Shown here: in pieces, positions 16,652 through 24,325 of the stretch
Layout: each line of letters begins with the position of its first letter
Position numbering within the stretch: the first letter of the stretch is position 1
Assembly: GCF_003469185.1 (NCBI RefSeq)
Contig: NZ_QSIL01000008.1
Coordinates: forward strand, 62,001 to 126,000
Source: Collinsella sp. AM34-10
GTDB taxonomy: Bacteria > Actinomycetota > Coriobacteriia > Coriobacteriales > Coriobacteriaceae
Length of the DNA: 64,000 nucleotides
Reading direction: 5' to 3'
Program-made: the position numbers and the translations under genes
Notes under the pieces: model-generated
The model's database searches: none
Seen by the model: the letters and a program-made list of their open reading frames with translations, nothing else
Told to the model about the DNA's origin: nothing

Positions 16652-18523
16652 TTAGCAGCCCTCCTTTGCGCAAGTGGATGCCGGGCCAGCCGGGGCGGAT
16701 GCGGGACTTGAAACGGACGCGGGCACCGCACTCCCCTGCTGGCCCTCGAGCTCCTCGCGACGAAGTTGCGACTGGCAAATCTCGCGATAGAGCTGGCAGC
16801 TTGCGTACAGCTCGTCATGCGTACCCAGGCCCGCGACCGAGCCGTGGTCGAGCACGCAGATCATGTCGGCATCGCGCACGGTCGAGACGCGCTGGCTCAC
16901 GATCACCGTGGTCAGCGGGAGCCCGCCCGCGGCGGCACCGTGTACGCTGCGCTCGCGGATGGCGTGGCGAAGCGCCGCATCGGTCTTAAAGTCGAGCGCC
17001 GAGGCGGAGTCATCCATGATCAGAATCTGCGGCGAGCCCACCAGGGCGCGCGCGATGGTCAGGCGCTGGCGCTGACCGCCGCTAAAGTTCTTGCCGCCCG
17101 CCTCAACCGGAGCGTCGAGCCCCTGCGGCTTGTTGCGCACGAACTCGCTGGCCTGCGCTATATCGAGCGCCGCCCACAGCTCCTCATCGGTTGCCGACTC
17201 GTCGCGCCAGGTCAGGTTGCTGCGGATCGTGCCGCTCACGAGCGACGCGCGCTGCGGGACGGTCGCGACCACGTGGCGCAGTTGGTCGAGCGGCCAAGCG
17301 CGCACGTCGGAGCCCATCACGCTCACACTGCCGGTGCCCGCATCGTACAGGCGCGGAATGAGCGAGACGAGCGTGGACTTACCGCTGCCCGTACCGCCGA
17401 TAATGCCGAGCGTCTTGCCCAGCGGCAGCTCCAGCGTCACATCGTTGACGGCGTTGGCGGCGCCCGCGCCAAAGGAGAAGCTCGCATGGCTCAAGCTCAG
17501 CGCGGGGACCAGGGCGGCATTGCCCGTCGCGCCCGGCTTGGGCAGTGCGACCGGCTCGTTGTCCTCGTCGGTGATGCTCGGCACGCAATTGAGCACCTCG
17601 TTGATACGCGACGCGCTGGCGCTCGCCTTGGTAAAGACCACGACCAGGTTGGCAACGTACACGATGGAGGTCAGGGTCTGCGTCATGTAGTTCACAAACG
17701 CCATAACCTGGCCCTGCGTAAGCTCGCCCACGTTGACCTGGATGCCGCCCACCCACAGGATGGCGCACACGCCCAGGTTCATCACAAGAAACGTGACGGG
17801 GTTGAGCACCGACGAGAGCTTGCCCACCGCGATGGCAGTATTGGCCTGGTCATCGGCGGCTTGGGCAAAACGCTCACGCTCGTGATCTTCGCGTACAAAG
17901 GCGCGAACCACGCGGGCGCCCGAAAGGCCCTCGCGGCAAATGAGCGCGATGCGGTCGAGCTTTGCCTGCAGCTGCTTGTAGTACGGAATGCAGCGCGCCA
18001 TGACAAACCAGAACACCAGGCCGATGGCGGGCGTGCAAATCAAAAAGATCATGCCGAGCTTAAGGTCGATGGCAAGGGCCGCGCACATGGATCCCACTGC
18101 TAGGAAGGGCCAACGGATGAGCATACGCACACCGAGCGCCACAGCGAGCTGCACCTGGTTGACATCGTTGGTAATGCGCGTGATGAGCGACGGCGTGCCA
18201 AAGCGATCGAGCTCGGCATAGCTCAGCTTATTGATGTGCTCGTAGAGCGCGCCGCGAATGTCGGTGCCCATGCCCTGCGAGGTCAGCGCCGCCATCTTTT
18301 GGCAGACGAGCGTAAACGAGATACCGATCACAGCCATGGCGGCAAGCACCACGCCGTAACGGACAACGGCGTTCACATCGTGCGCGCCGATGCCGCAATC
18401 GATCATCTGGGCAATCACCAGCGGCGTAAGCAGGTCAAAGATCACTTCGATCAACTTGCACGCAGGTCCAATCACCATATACCGGCGAAACTTACCACCA
18501 AAACGCCTGAGCAACTCAATCAT
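16652..18523 (-). CDS. ABC exporter half-transporter, Asp-Walker-B subunit (623 aa)
   Basis: The start is set at ATG 18523 because GGGAG precedes it and the family usually begins at the motif MIELLRRFGGKFRRY; a further 11 codons upstream are open but lack a binding site. Six-helix membrane domain, then ATPase domain: Walker A IIGGTGSGKSTLVSL, signature NFSGGQRQR, Walker B ILIMDDSASALD, in which the catalytic Glu is Asp. It pairs with the downstream 619-residue subunit, with translation coupled by directly adjacent stop and start codons. No regulator is adjacent. The C-terminal 30 residues are low complexity (Ala, Ser, Pro). Confidence 0.9.
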   Translation of the reverse strand: MIELLRRFGGKFRRYMVIGPACKLIEVIFDLLTPLVIAQMIDCGIGAHDVNAVVRYGVVLAAMAVIGISFTLVCQKMAALTSQGMGTDIRGALYEHINKLSYAELDRFGTPSLITRITNDVNQVQLAVALGVRMLIRWPFLAVGSMCAALAIDLKLGMIFLICTPAIGLVFWFVMARCIPYYKQLQAKLDRIALICREGLSGARVVRAFVREDHERERFAQAADDQANTAIAVGKLSSVLNPVTFLVMNLGVCAILWVGGIQVNVGELTQGQVMAFVNYMTQTLTSIVYVANLVVVFTKASASASRINEVLNCVPSITDEDNEPVALPKPGATGNAALVPALSLSHASFSFGAGAANAVNDVTLELPLGKTLGIIGGTGSGKSTLVSLIPRLYDAGTGSVSVMGSDVRAWPLDQLRHVVATVPQRASLVSGTIRSNLTWRDESATDEELWAALDIAQASEFVRNKPQGLDAPVEAGGKNFSGGQRQRLTIARALVGSPQILIMDDSASALDFKTDAALRHAIRERSVHGAAAGGLPLTTVIVSQRVSTVRDADMICVLDHGSVAGLGTHDELYASCQLYREICQSQLRREELEGQQGSAVPASVSSPASAPAGPASTCAKEGC

Positions 18524-18752
18524 GTATAGGCGCTCCCTATCATCATCTCTATTCAATCTGATTCATGATAGTACGGAGAGCCCTGGAGATGCGTAAGCAA
18601 CTCGTTACAGATGTTAAGGCGAAGTGAGCACGAAGGCTACCAGCGCCCAAGGCATGTATCCGCCGCTGTTTTGGCAAAGCCAGCGAGCAACACAAAGCAA
18701 GGGATTAAGTTATCCGATAAACGCGACTTTACGGGTGATTTTTGGACGACGG

Positions 18753-18847
18753 GGCCCGGCCGGCGACGAGGTATTTGGTAGTCGAGCGATCCCGCAGGCG
18801 CAGCCGAGGACCAGCGAGACACCAAATACCTCGTCGCCGGCCGGGCC
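18753..18847. repeat. Long palindrome with 27-bp perfect arms
   Basis: Arms at 18753-18779 (begin GGCCCGGCCGGCGACGAGG) and 18821-18847 are exact complements. The 41-nt core contains CCCGCAGG and CCGAGGACC, words also seen around the inner hairpin of the palindrome at 22839-22955. It lies just downstream of the SRP RNA (minus strand). The stretch 18524-18752 between this element and the ABC operon shows no gene. Confidence 0.8.
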
Positions 18848-18871
18848 ATGTCGCGGCACCAAAAAGCGCCC

Positions 18872-18976
18872 GTGCGCTCGATGGATCCGGATGCCCGACA
18901 GAGGCTCCTTATGGCTGCTTCCTTCCGGACCTGACCAGATTCGGAACATGTCGTCATCCGAACCCATCGAACGCGC
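18872..18976 (-). ncRNA. ffs: Bacterial small signal recognition particle RNA (4.5S)
   Basis: The minus strand carries the invariant SRP RNA hairpin: GGTCAGGTCCGGAAGGAAGC followed by AGCC, with the GGAA tetraloop and Ffh-binding internal loops. The outer helix is formed by GCGTTCGATGGGTTCGGATG at the 5' side and its near complement CATCCGGATCCATCGAGCGC at the 3' side, giving about 100 nt. A GC stretch and TTTTT (plus 18861-18865 as A's) follow and would terminate it. The ends are estimated from the helix to within about 5 nt. It pairs with Ffh to target membrane proteins. Confidence 0.92.
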
Positions 18977-19060
18977 TAGGCGCTCGATATATCTTACCCG
19001 CTCCCGCCCGATGGGGCAAGGTAGCTAATTTGGGACGGGGCTAATTTGACTACTTTTGAG

Positions 19061-19122
19061 TTGCGGTGGAATAGTTCCTGTTTTGCGGCTCAAGGCCAAA
19101 AACAGGAACTATTCCACCGCAA
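19061..19122. repeat. Palindromic element, GTTGCGGTGGAATA family, copy 2
   Basis: Perfect 24-bp arms: TTGCGGTGGAATAGTTCCTG plus TTTT at 19061-19084, and the complement at 19099-19122, with a 14-nt loop. The outer 14 nt match copy 1 at 5191, while the next stem bases differ on both sides (GTTCC/GGAAC here, CGG/CCG there). It lies 18 nt beyond the stop codon of the TadA-glycerate kinase gene and probably also terminates it. Confidence 0.8.
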
Positions 19123-19140
19123 GTTATTGGGGGATGGGTT

Positions 19141-20922
19141 TTAGAGGCGGGCGAGGTCGTAGGCTTGAGCGGCTGCTTCACCGGCGCAGATGAGGTTGGT
19201 TGTGGCTTCTTGCACACCGAGTGCCTGGTCGAGGGGCATGGGCTTGCGGCAGATCGGCAACACTAGATCGACACCTCGCTCATACACTACATCCAAGTTA
19301 TCCGTGCGACCGCCCACGACGGCAACAACCGGCTTGCCATAGCGTTTCGCACGACGGGCCACGCCCACCGGCGTCTTGCCGGCAGCGGATTGCTCGTCCA
19401 TATTGCCCTCGCCCGTTATGACCAGGTCGACATCGCGTACGCGCTCGTCAAACCCAACGAGGTCGAGCACCGTCTCAACGCCCGAGCATAGCTCCGCACC
19501 GAGCGCCAGCAGCGCGGCACCCAGGCCGCCGGCGGCACCGGCACCGGGCACGCCGAGCACTGAGCCAAATGTCCGTGCGCCCTCGGGTGTGCGCAACAAC
19601 CCCTGAGCCCGTGCCTCGGCAATTGCCGCATCGAGCAGGCGACCGTAGCCGACCATCCAGCTGTCGCACCTGCGCAGCACCTCAGCGTCGTCCGCCGGCA
19701 GGCCCTTTTGTCCGCCGAACACCGCAAGCGCGCCGCGACGCCCCACGAGCGGATTCTCGACATCGGAAAGCACCACGACGCGCGCACCATTCAGCGCCCG
19801 AAGCGCTGGTGCCAAATCGATACTCGCCACGTGTTCAAGGCCTGCGAGACCGGGGGCGATATTGCAGCCACGCTTATCGACAACGTGCGCGCCCAGCGCC
19901 TGCAGCATGCCGGCGCCACCGTCGTTGGTGGCACTACCGCCCAGTCCTATATATAGAGTCCTCGCCCCCGCGCGAACCGCACGAAGCATCAGCTCGCCCA
20001 CGCCATAGGTCGTAGCGGTCAACGCCGCCGGCTCTGTGCAAGGCGAATACCCAATACCCGCCGCCTCGGCCATCTCAATAACAGCAGATTCGCGCTCGAC
20101 ATCAACCAGCATCCGGGCAGACGCGCGCTTGCCCAAGGGACCTACCACCTCGCAGGCCACAGTCTCACCGCCGCACGCGGCAACGGCATCGAGCGTCCCC
20201 TCGCCACCATCCGCCAGCGGCAGCGCGCTTACCTGGGCATCGGGCCACACGCGGCGCACGCCCTCGGCAACCGCCGCCTCCGCCTGCGCACTCGACACGC
20301 TGCCCTTAAAGGAGTCGATCGCCAGCAGCACACGGCGGGGCCGGCGGCACGCAGGACCAAAGTCAACTGCCGCGCCAGCATCCTCACCGGCGCCTGCAAG
20401 CGCTGCGGCGTGAGCGGCGTGCGCTTCAAGATCGGCCCCACAACCGCAGCCAGCACCATCGGTGCCACGCAGTCCACTAAAATAGCTGCTCAACACCTCA
20501 CGACACTCGTCTGCCAGCACGCCAGCCGTCACGTTAAACCGATGATTCAGGCGCGAGTCGGCATTCAAATCGTATAGGGATCCCAACGCGCCTGCCTTAG
20601 CATCGGCCGCGCCGTACACGCAGCGCCCCACGCGCGCGTTAACCATAAGCCCCGCGCACATGCAGCAAGGCTCGAGCGTTACGTAGGCCGTGCAATCGGA
20701 AAGGCGCCAGCGACCGAGCGACTGCGCGGCGGCGCATAGGGCCGCAAACTCGGCATGCGCCGAAGGGTCCTGGTCGAGCTCGCGGCGATTGTGAGCCCTC
20801 GCAACAATCTCACCCGCGCGCACCACCACGGCACCAATCGGTACCTCGCCCACCGCAGCGGCGGCTCGCGCCTCCGCCAGCGCCTCGCGCATGAACTTCT
20901 CGTCGATTTCGGTGATCGTCAT
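19141..20922 (-). CDS. Fusion of tRNA adenosine deaminase (TadA) and glycerate kinase
   Basis: 593 residues in one uninterrupted frame from ATG 20922 (GGGAAGG 6 nt upstream). Residues 1-155 are TadA: zinc ligands and proton shuttle in DPSAHAEFAAL, then LEPCCMCAGLM; this domain edits A34 to inosine in tRNA-Arg(ACG). A linker of about 45 residues, alanine-rich with cysteines (GCGCGADLEAHAAHAAAL), leads to a GarK/GlxK-type glycerate kinase (about 205-593: LLAIDSFKGSVSSAQAE, LPLADGGEGTLDAV, YIGLGGSATNDGGAG, DLVITGEGNMDEQSA), which phosphorylates glycerate for glycolysis. The two activities have no known functional link. The fusion is seen directly; both activities are inferred from intact motifs. 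The tRNA-Ser gene starts 51 nt upstream, divergent. Confidence 0.9.
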   Translation of the reverse strand: MTITEIDEKFMREALAEARAAAAVGEVPIGAVVVRAGEIVARAHNRRELDQDPSAHAEFAALCAAAQSLGRWRLSDCTAYVTLEPCCMCAGLMVNARVGRCVYGAADAKAGALGSLYDLNADSRLNHRFNVTAGVLADECREVLSSYFSGLRGTDGAGCGCGADLEAHAAHAAALAGAGEDAGAAVDFGPACRRPRRVLLAIDSFKGSVSSAQAEAAVAEGVRRVWPDAQVSALPLADGGEGTLDAVAACGGETVACEVVGPLGKRASARMLVDVERESAVIEMAEAAGIGYSPCTEPAALTATTYGVGELMLRAVRAGARTLYIGLGGSATNDGGAGMLQALGAHVVDKRGCNIAPGLAGLEHVASIDLAPALRALNGARVVVLSDVENPLVGRRGALAVFGGQKGLPADDAEVLRRCDSWMVGYGRLLDAAIAEARAQGLLRTPEGARTFGSVLGVPGAGAAGGLGAALLALGAELCSGVETVLDLVGFDERVRDVDLVITGEGNMDEQSAAGKTPVGVARRAKRYGKPVVAVVGGRTDNLDVVYERGVDLVLPICRKPMPLDQALGVQEATTNLICAGEAAAQAYDLARL

Positions 20923-20973
20923 CGTTCGCCTTCCCTGTTGCAAATCCAAAACGATGCTATCATTACGACTCAC

Positions 20974-21063
20974 GGAGAGATGGCAGAGCGGTTGAATGCG
21001 GCGGTCTTGAAAACCGTTGAGCGCGAGAGCGTTCCGGGGGTTCGAATCCCCCTCTCTCCGCCA
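20974..21063 (+). tRNA. tRNA-Ser(UGA)
   Basis: A 90-nt tRNA with encoded CCA. Acceptor stem GGAGAGA/TCTCTCC (20974-20980, 21053-21059), discriminator G, CCA at 21061-21063. The anticodon loop CTTGAAA gives anticodon TGA at 21008-21010. The long variable arm and GTTCGAATCCC T-arm are typical of serine tRNAs. It reads codons UCA and related. It lies between the divergent tadA fusion and the convergent TetR gene. Confidence 0.97.
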
Positions 21064-21066
21064 CTT

Positions 21067-21651
21067 TTAGTGATGCACCGGCGTCATGGTCCGCTCGAAC
21101 AGCGCATCGACCACGTCGGCGATTTCGGATCGGCGCTCTAGTACGTGGCCCGATTCCCACCACATGGTAAAGAGCCGAATAATGCCGCCGGCGACAAACT
21201 CAGACGTCGTCTCGAGCGATACGGGCGCAAGCGCGTCCTCGTCAAGCGCACTCATCACACGATCGCGGATAGAGCGGGCAATGCGATCGCAAATCATGCT
21301 GGTCAGCATGCCCGACATACTGCTCGCCAAAATGTTATCCATGAGCTGCTCATGCGCCAGAATCAGATCCATGGCATCGGCGAACACTTCGTGGCGAAGC
21401 GCGCGCACGTCCTCGGCGCCCTCCGCGCCATCCGCATCGGCCCGCTTTTGCGGCAGGCCCGACATGAGTTCATCGATATAGAAGGCAAAGTAATCGTTTT
21501 TGTCGCGGAAGTGCTTGTAGAACGTCGTCCGACGAATCATAGCGCGGTCGCACAGCATGGCAACCGTCACGTCCTCAAACCGATGCTCTTCGAGCAGCTC
21601 AGTAAAGGCCTCGAACAGGGCCCGATAGGTTTTCTTGATGCGAAGGTCCAT
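21067..21651 (-). CDS. TetR/AcrR-family transcriptional regulator
   Basis: 194 residues from ATG 21651 (GAGGAGGG 6 nt upstream; a start 12 codons earlier has no site). N-terminal helix-turn-helix: KTYRALFEAFTELLEEHR, then VTVAMLCDRAMIRRTTFYKHF with the FYxHF signature of the family. The C-terminal domain resembles the TetR_C_7/DhaS-like group and is largely helical with several Met and Ser. No adjacent operon is arranged divergently except LemA, which starts 212 nt away, so the target is unclear. It ends 3 nt after the tRNA-Ser CCA on the opposite strand. Confidence 0.87.
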   Translation of the reverse strand: MDLRIKKTYRALFEAFTELLEEHRFEDVTVAMLCDRAMIRRTTFYKHFRDKNDYFAFYIDELMSGLPQKRADADGAEGAEDVRALRHEVFADAMDLILAHEQLMDNILASSMSGMLTSMICDRIARSIRDRVMSALDEDALAPVSLETTSEFVAGGIIRLFTMWWESGHVLERRSEIADVVDALFERTMTPVHH

Positions 21652-21796
21652 ACGTATCGCCCTCCTCAAGGAAAAGACATCGCTCACTAATCTGTCGCAT
21701 ATCTTACACCTGTATCGCCCGCCCCCTGGCGAATGGCCTCACCTTGGTGGAAACATAACGCTTACCGGAAAGTTCGGTATCGCCAAAGGTTGCGGG

Positions 21797-21802
21797 TATA
21801 CT
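21797..21802 (+). promoter_or_regulatory. Candidate -10 box (TATACT) for lemA
   Basis: TATACT lies 61 nt before the lemA start codon, with TTCGGT at 21773-21778 (18-nt spacer) as a weak -35. No other promoter-like sequence is seen in the 212-nt gap. Confidence 0.35.
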
Positions 21803-21863
21803 AGTAGCGTTACACCAACGGCAGCTGGCGCATGCCGCCGCGGCCATTCGAAACGGAGACACC

Positions 21864-22415
21864 ATGATTCCCATCATCATCGGCATCGTTGTTGTCGTTG
21901 TGATTGTCTGCGCCATCGCCGGCATCTACAACAACATGGTCACCAAGCGCAATCGCATTGATAACGCCTGGCAGAACATCGACACGCAGCTGCAGCGCCG
22001 CAACGACTTGATCCCTAACCTGGTCGAGACCGTCAAGGGCTACGCCAAACACGAGCAGGACACGCTCGCCGCCGTGATCAGCGCGCGTAACACCGCCGTC
22101 AAGGCCACCACGCCCGAGGCCAAGATGGAAGCCGATAACGTGCTGACCGGTGCGCTGCGCCAGCTCTTCGCCGTAGCCGAGGCCTATCCCGACCTTAAGG
22201 CAAACACCAACTTTACGCAGCTGCAGGCGTCGCTCGAGGATACCGAGAACAAGATTAGCTACGCACGCCAGAGCTACAACGACTGCGTGCTCAGCTACAA
22301 CAATGCCATCCAGACGTTCCCGGCCGTTATCTTTGCCGGCATCTTCCAGTTTAAGGAGCGCCAGGGCTTCGAGGCCGCCGAGGCCGCCCGCCAAGCTCCA
22401 ACCGTCAAGTTCTAA
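21864..22415 (+). CDS. LemA family membrane protein
   Basis: 183 residues. One N-terminal membrane helix (IPIIIGIVVVVVIVCAIAG, residues 2-20) is followed by a long helical cytosolic or external domain with the family pattern YNNMVTKRNRIDNAWQNID, QLQRRNDLIPNLVETVKGYA and IQTFPAVIFAGIFQFKERQGFEAAE. LemA proteins are of unknown biochemical function; many act near membrane or secretion systems. GGAGACACC precedes the ATG. Monocistronic, with a strong terminator 36 nt after the stop. Confidence 0.92.
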   Translation: MIPIIIGIVVVVVIVCAIAGIYNNMVTKRNRIDNAWQNIDTQLQRRNDLIPNLVETVKGYAKHEQDTLAAVISARNTAVKATTPEAKMEADNVLTGALRQLFAVAEAYPDLKANTNFTQLQASLEDTENKISYARQSYNDCVLSYNNAIQTFPAVIFAGIFQFKERQGFEAAEAARQAPTVKF

Positions 22416-22451
22416 CAGATCCGCAGCGTATCTTTAATCGGGTATATGCAT

Positions 22452-22490
22452 AAACCGCCCCGTCGAATGCATACTTCGACGGGGCGGTTT
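22452..22490 (+). terminator. Rho-independent terminator of lemA
   Basis: A perfect 16-bp stem AAACCGCCCCGTCGAA / TTCGACGGGGCGGTTT with a 7-nt loop, followed by TCCTTTG. It starts 36 nt after the lemA stop codon. Confidence 0.85.
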
Positions 22491-22521
22491 CCTTTGTCGC
22501 AAAGGTCCCCCTCAAGGCGCC

Positions 22522-22722
22522 GTGCATTTTTGGGAGTATTCAGCATGCCCGACAGCTTCGGGCGCCACGATAAATGCCAAAGACCGCGAATATCCCTGCA
22601 AATCAAACGCTGTCAGCCTATAACCCCGCCCATCATTCGTGGAAAACGTCGAGAAATCCCGATTTTTCGCCCGAAGTCGGTATGCAAGGGCCTTCGATTG
22701 CAGAATACTCGCAAAAATGCAC
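22522..22722. repeat. Widely spaced 20-nt inverted repeat around a 161-nt non-coding segment
   Basis: GTGCATTTTTGGGAGTATTC at 22522-22541 and GAATACTCGCAAAAATGCAC at 22703-22722 are complementary with one mismatch. The 161 nt between contains a GCCCGA/TCGGGC hairpin (22547-22563) and no convincing gene, although short frames are open on both strands. It resembles a miniature transposable element with terminal inverted repeats; no target-site duplication is obvious. Confidence 0.55.
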
Positions 22723-22760
22723 GTCGCCACCACCCCCACATGGCGCGAACCAAAACAAAA

Positions 22761-22781
22761 GCGCGGCCTAAAAGGCCGCGC
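22761..22781 (-). terminator. Terminator-like hairpin downstream of ilvE
   Basis: GCGCGGCCT and AGGCCGCGC with a 3-nt loop. On the minus strand it is followed by TTTTGTTTTGG, so it would end leftward transcripts from ilvE after they pass the palindrome at 22839-22955. Confidence 0.6.
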
Positions 22782-22838
22782 ACCATCTTTAATTCAGATC
22801 TATGTTGCCCGTAACGCAGCGCCGAGATAACGCAGGCT

Positions 22839-22955
22839 CGAGGGCGACCCTCCTTTCCGGCGCACTCCGCAGGACGAAAGAACCTCCGCCGCACGAAGTG
22901 CGCAGCGGAGGTTCTTTCATGTCCGAGGACGCGCCGGAAAGGAGGGTCGCCCTCG
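22839..22955. repeat. Long palindrome with 25-bp perfect arms and inner 14-bp hairpin
   Basis: Arms 22839-22863 (begin CGAGGGCGACCCTCC) and 22931-22955 are exact complements. Inside, GAAAGAACCTCCGC (22876-22889) pairs perfectly with 22905-22918. Flanks of the inner hairpin (CTCCGCAGGAC, GTCCGAGGAC) resemble the core of the palindrome at 18753-18847. It starts 21 nt beyond the ilvE stop. Apart from this and the repeats listed, 22416-22975 holds no recognisable gene. Confidence 0.8.
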
Positions 22956-22975
22956 GGCCGGACAGCTAAGGCAGC

Positions 22976-24028
22976 TTACGCGACGGTGTAAACCCAGTTG
23001 TGCTTATCCTCAACAGCACCAGACTGGATGCCCGTCAGGGTCTCGCGGAGCTTCTTCATCACGGGGCCGATCTCGGTGTAGCCAGCCGGGAAGGTCACGG
23101 TCTCATCGGCACCGTAAACCTTGTTGTCGATCTCGCCCACCGGGGAGATAACGGCAGCGGTGCCGCACAGGCCGCACTCAACAAAAGTGCCGGCCTTGAC
23201 CTCGGCCCACTCAACGGGGCGCTGGTCAACGGTCATGCCCAGGTCCTGAGCAACCTGAACGAGCGAACGACGGGTGATGGAGGGCAGGATGGAGTCGGTG
23301 TGCGACTGCGGAACGACGAGCGTGCCGTCCTCCTTCACAAACAGGACGTTGGCGCCACCGGTCTCCTCGACATAGGTACGGGACTCGGAGTCGAGATACA
23401 GGTTCTCGGCATAGCCCTCGCGGTGAGCCTCCATCGTGGGCTTGAGGGACATGGCGTAGTTGAGGCCGGCCTTGATGTTGCCGGTGCCGTGCGGTGCGGC
23501 GCGGTCGTACTCGGAAACGCGCAGCTTGACGGGCTTAAGGCCGCCCTTAAAGTACGGACCGACCGGGGTCACGAGAATGCGGAACGTGTACTCAGGAGCG
23601 GGAGCCACGCCGATCACGTCACCGGAGCCGATCATAAACGGACGCACGTACAGGGTTGCACCGGAGCCGAAAGGCGGAACCCAGGCGGCGTTGGCAGAAA
23701 CGACCTGCTTGACGGCCTCAACAAACTTGTCCTTGGGGAACGGGGGCATCTCGAGGCGCTGGGCAGAGTTGTACATACGCTCGGCGTTCATGTCGGGACG
23801 GAAGCAGACGATGCTGCCGTCCTCGGCGGTGTAGGCCTTCAGGCCCTCAAAGACCTCCTGGCAGTAGTGGAAGATGCCACCGCACTCGGAGACATGCAGG
23901 GTGTGGTCGGTGGTCAGGCCGCCCTCGTCCCACTCGCCGTCCTTCCAATGGGCCTCGTAGCTATAATCGGTCTTCATGTAGCCAAAGCCGAGGCTACCCC
24001 AATCGATATCCTTCTTCTCGACAGCCAT
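22976..24028 (-). CDS. ilvE: Branched-chain amino acid aminotransferase
   Basis: 350 residues from ATG 24028 (AAGGAG upstream; the reading frame is open further but without a start site). Fold-type IV PLP enzyme: substrate loop GGIFHYCQEVFEGLKAY, catalytic Lys in HGTGNIKAGLNYAMSL, PLP-phosphate region CGLCGTAAVISPVGEI. The length and motifs match the long IlvE/BCAT class of actinobacteria and eukaryotes. It transaminates Leu, Ile and Val with 2-oxoglutarate in the cytoplasm. Monocistronic. The 297 nt upstream contain no T-box or leader peptide that I can recognise. Confidence 0.94.
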   Translation of the reverse strand: MAVEKKDIDWGSLGFGYMKTDYSYEAHWKDGEWDEGGLTTDHTLHVSECGGIFHYCQEVFEGLKAYTAEDGSIVCFRPDMNAERMYNSAQRLEMPPFPKDKFVEAVKQVVSANAAWVPPFGSGATLYVRPFMIGSGDVIGVAPAPEYTFRILVTPVGPYFKGGLKPVKLRVSEYDRAAPHGTGNIKAGLNYAMSLKPTMEAHREGYAENLYLDSESRTYVEETGGANVLFVKEDGTLVVPQSHTDSILPSITRRSLVQVAQDLGMTVDQRPVEWAEVKAGTFVECGLCGTAAVISPVGEIDNKVYGADETVTFPAGYTEIGPVMKKLRETLTGIQSGAVEDKHNWVYTVA

Positions 24029-24257
24029 ATGTCGCTCCTTACATACACAGTTGCATACTCGCGAACCCGCACGCAAGGACCGAGGCCGACCGCGTCGCAA
24101 CGTCGCACGCCCGGAGCGTAGTGCCGGACGGGACACGCGAACGGCATCAAAGCCGATGGCACGTCGATTCGCATGCACGAGATTGTACTCCGCACACGCG
24201 TCGGATAAAACGTTTTTCTTTAACTAACTAAAGTATTTTCATTTGACCGAAGCATAA

Positions 24258-24287
24258 AGGCCCGCCACCGTAATCGGTGACGGGCCT
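24258..24287 (-). terminator. Terminator hairpin after dedA
   Basis: AGGCCCGCCACCG and CGGTGACGGGCCT with a TAAT loop and one mismatch. On the minus strand it is followed by TTTATG. It lies 39 nt after the DedA stop codon. Confidence 0.65.
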
Positions 24288-24325
24288 CAACGGCACGGTT
24301 TGCGCGCTGGTTCGAGCTACGCGTT

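Noticed and set aside
22446..22894. Several short frames in the lemA-ilvE gap
   Set aside because: They run through terminator and repeat sequences and lack start signals; the region is better explained as repeats.
24029..24240. T-box or leader peptide upstream of ilvE
   Set aside because: No run of Ile/Leu/Val codons, no T-box sequence (TGGNACCGCG-like) and no terminator before the gene.
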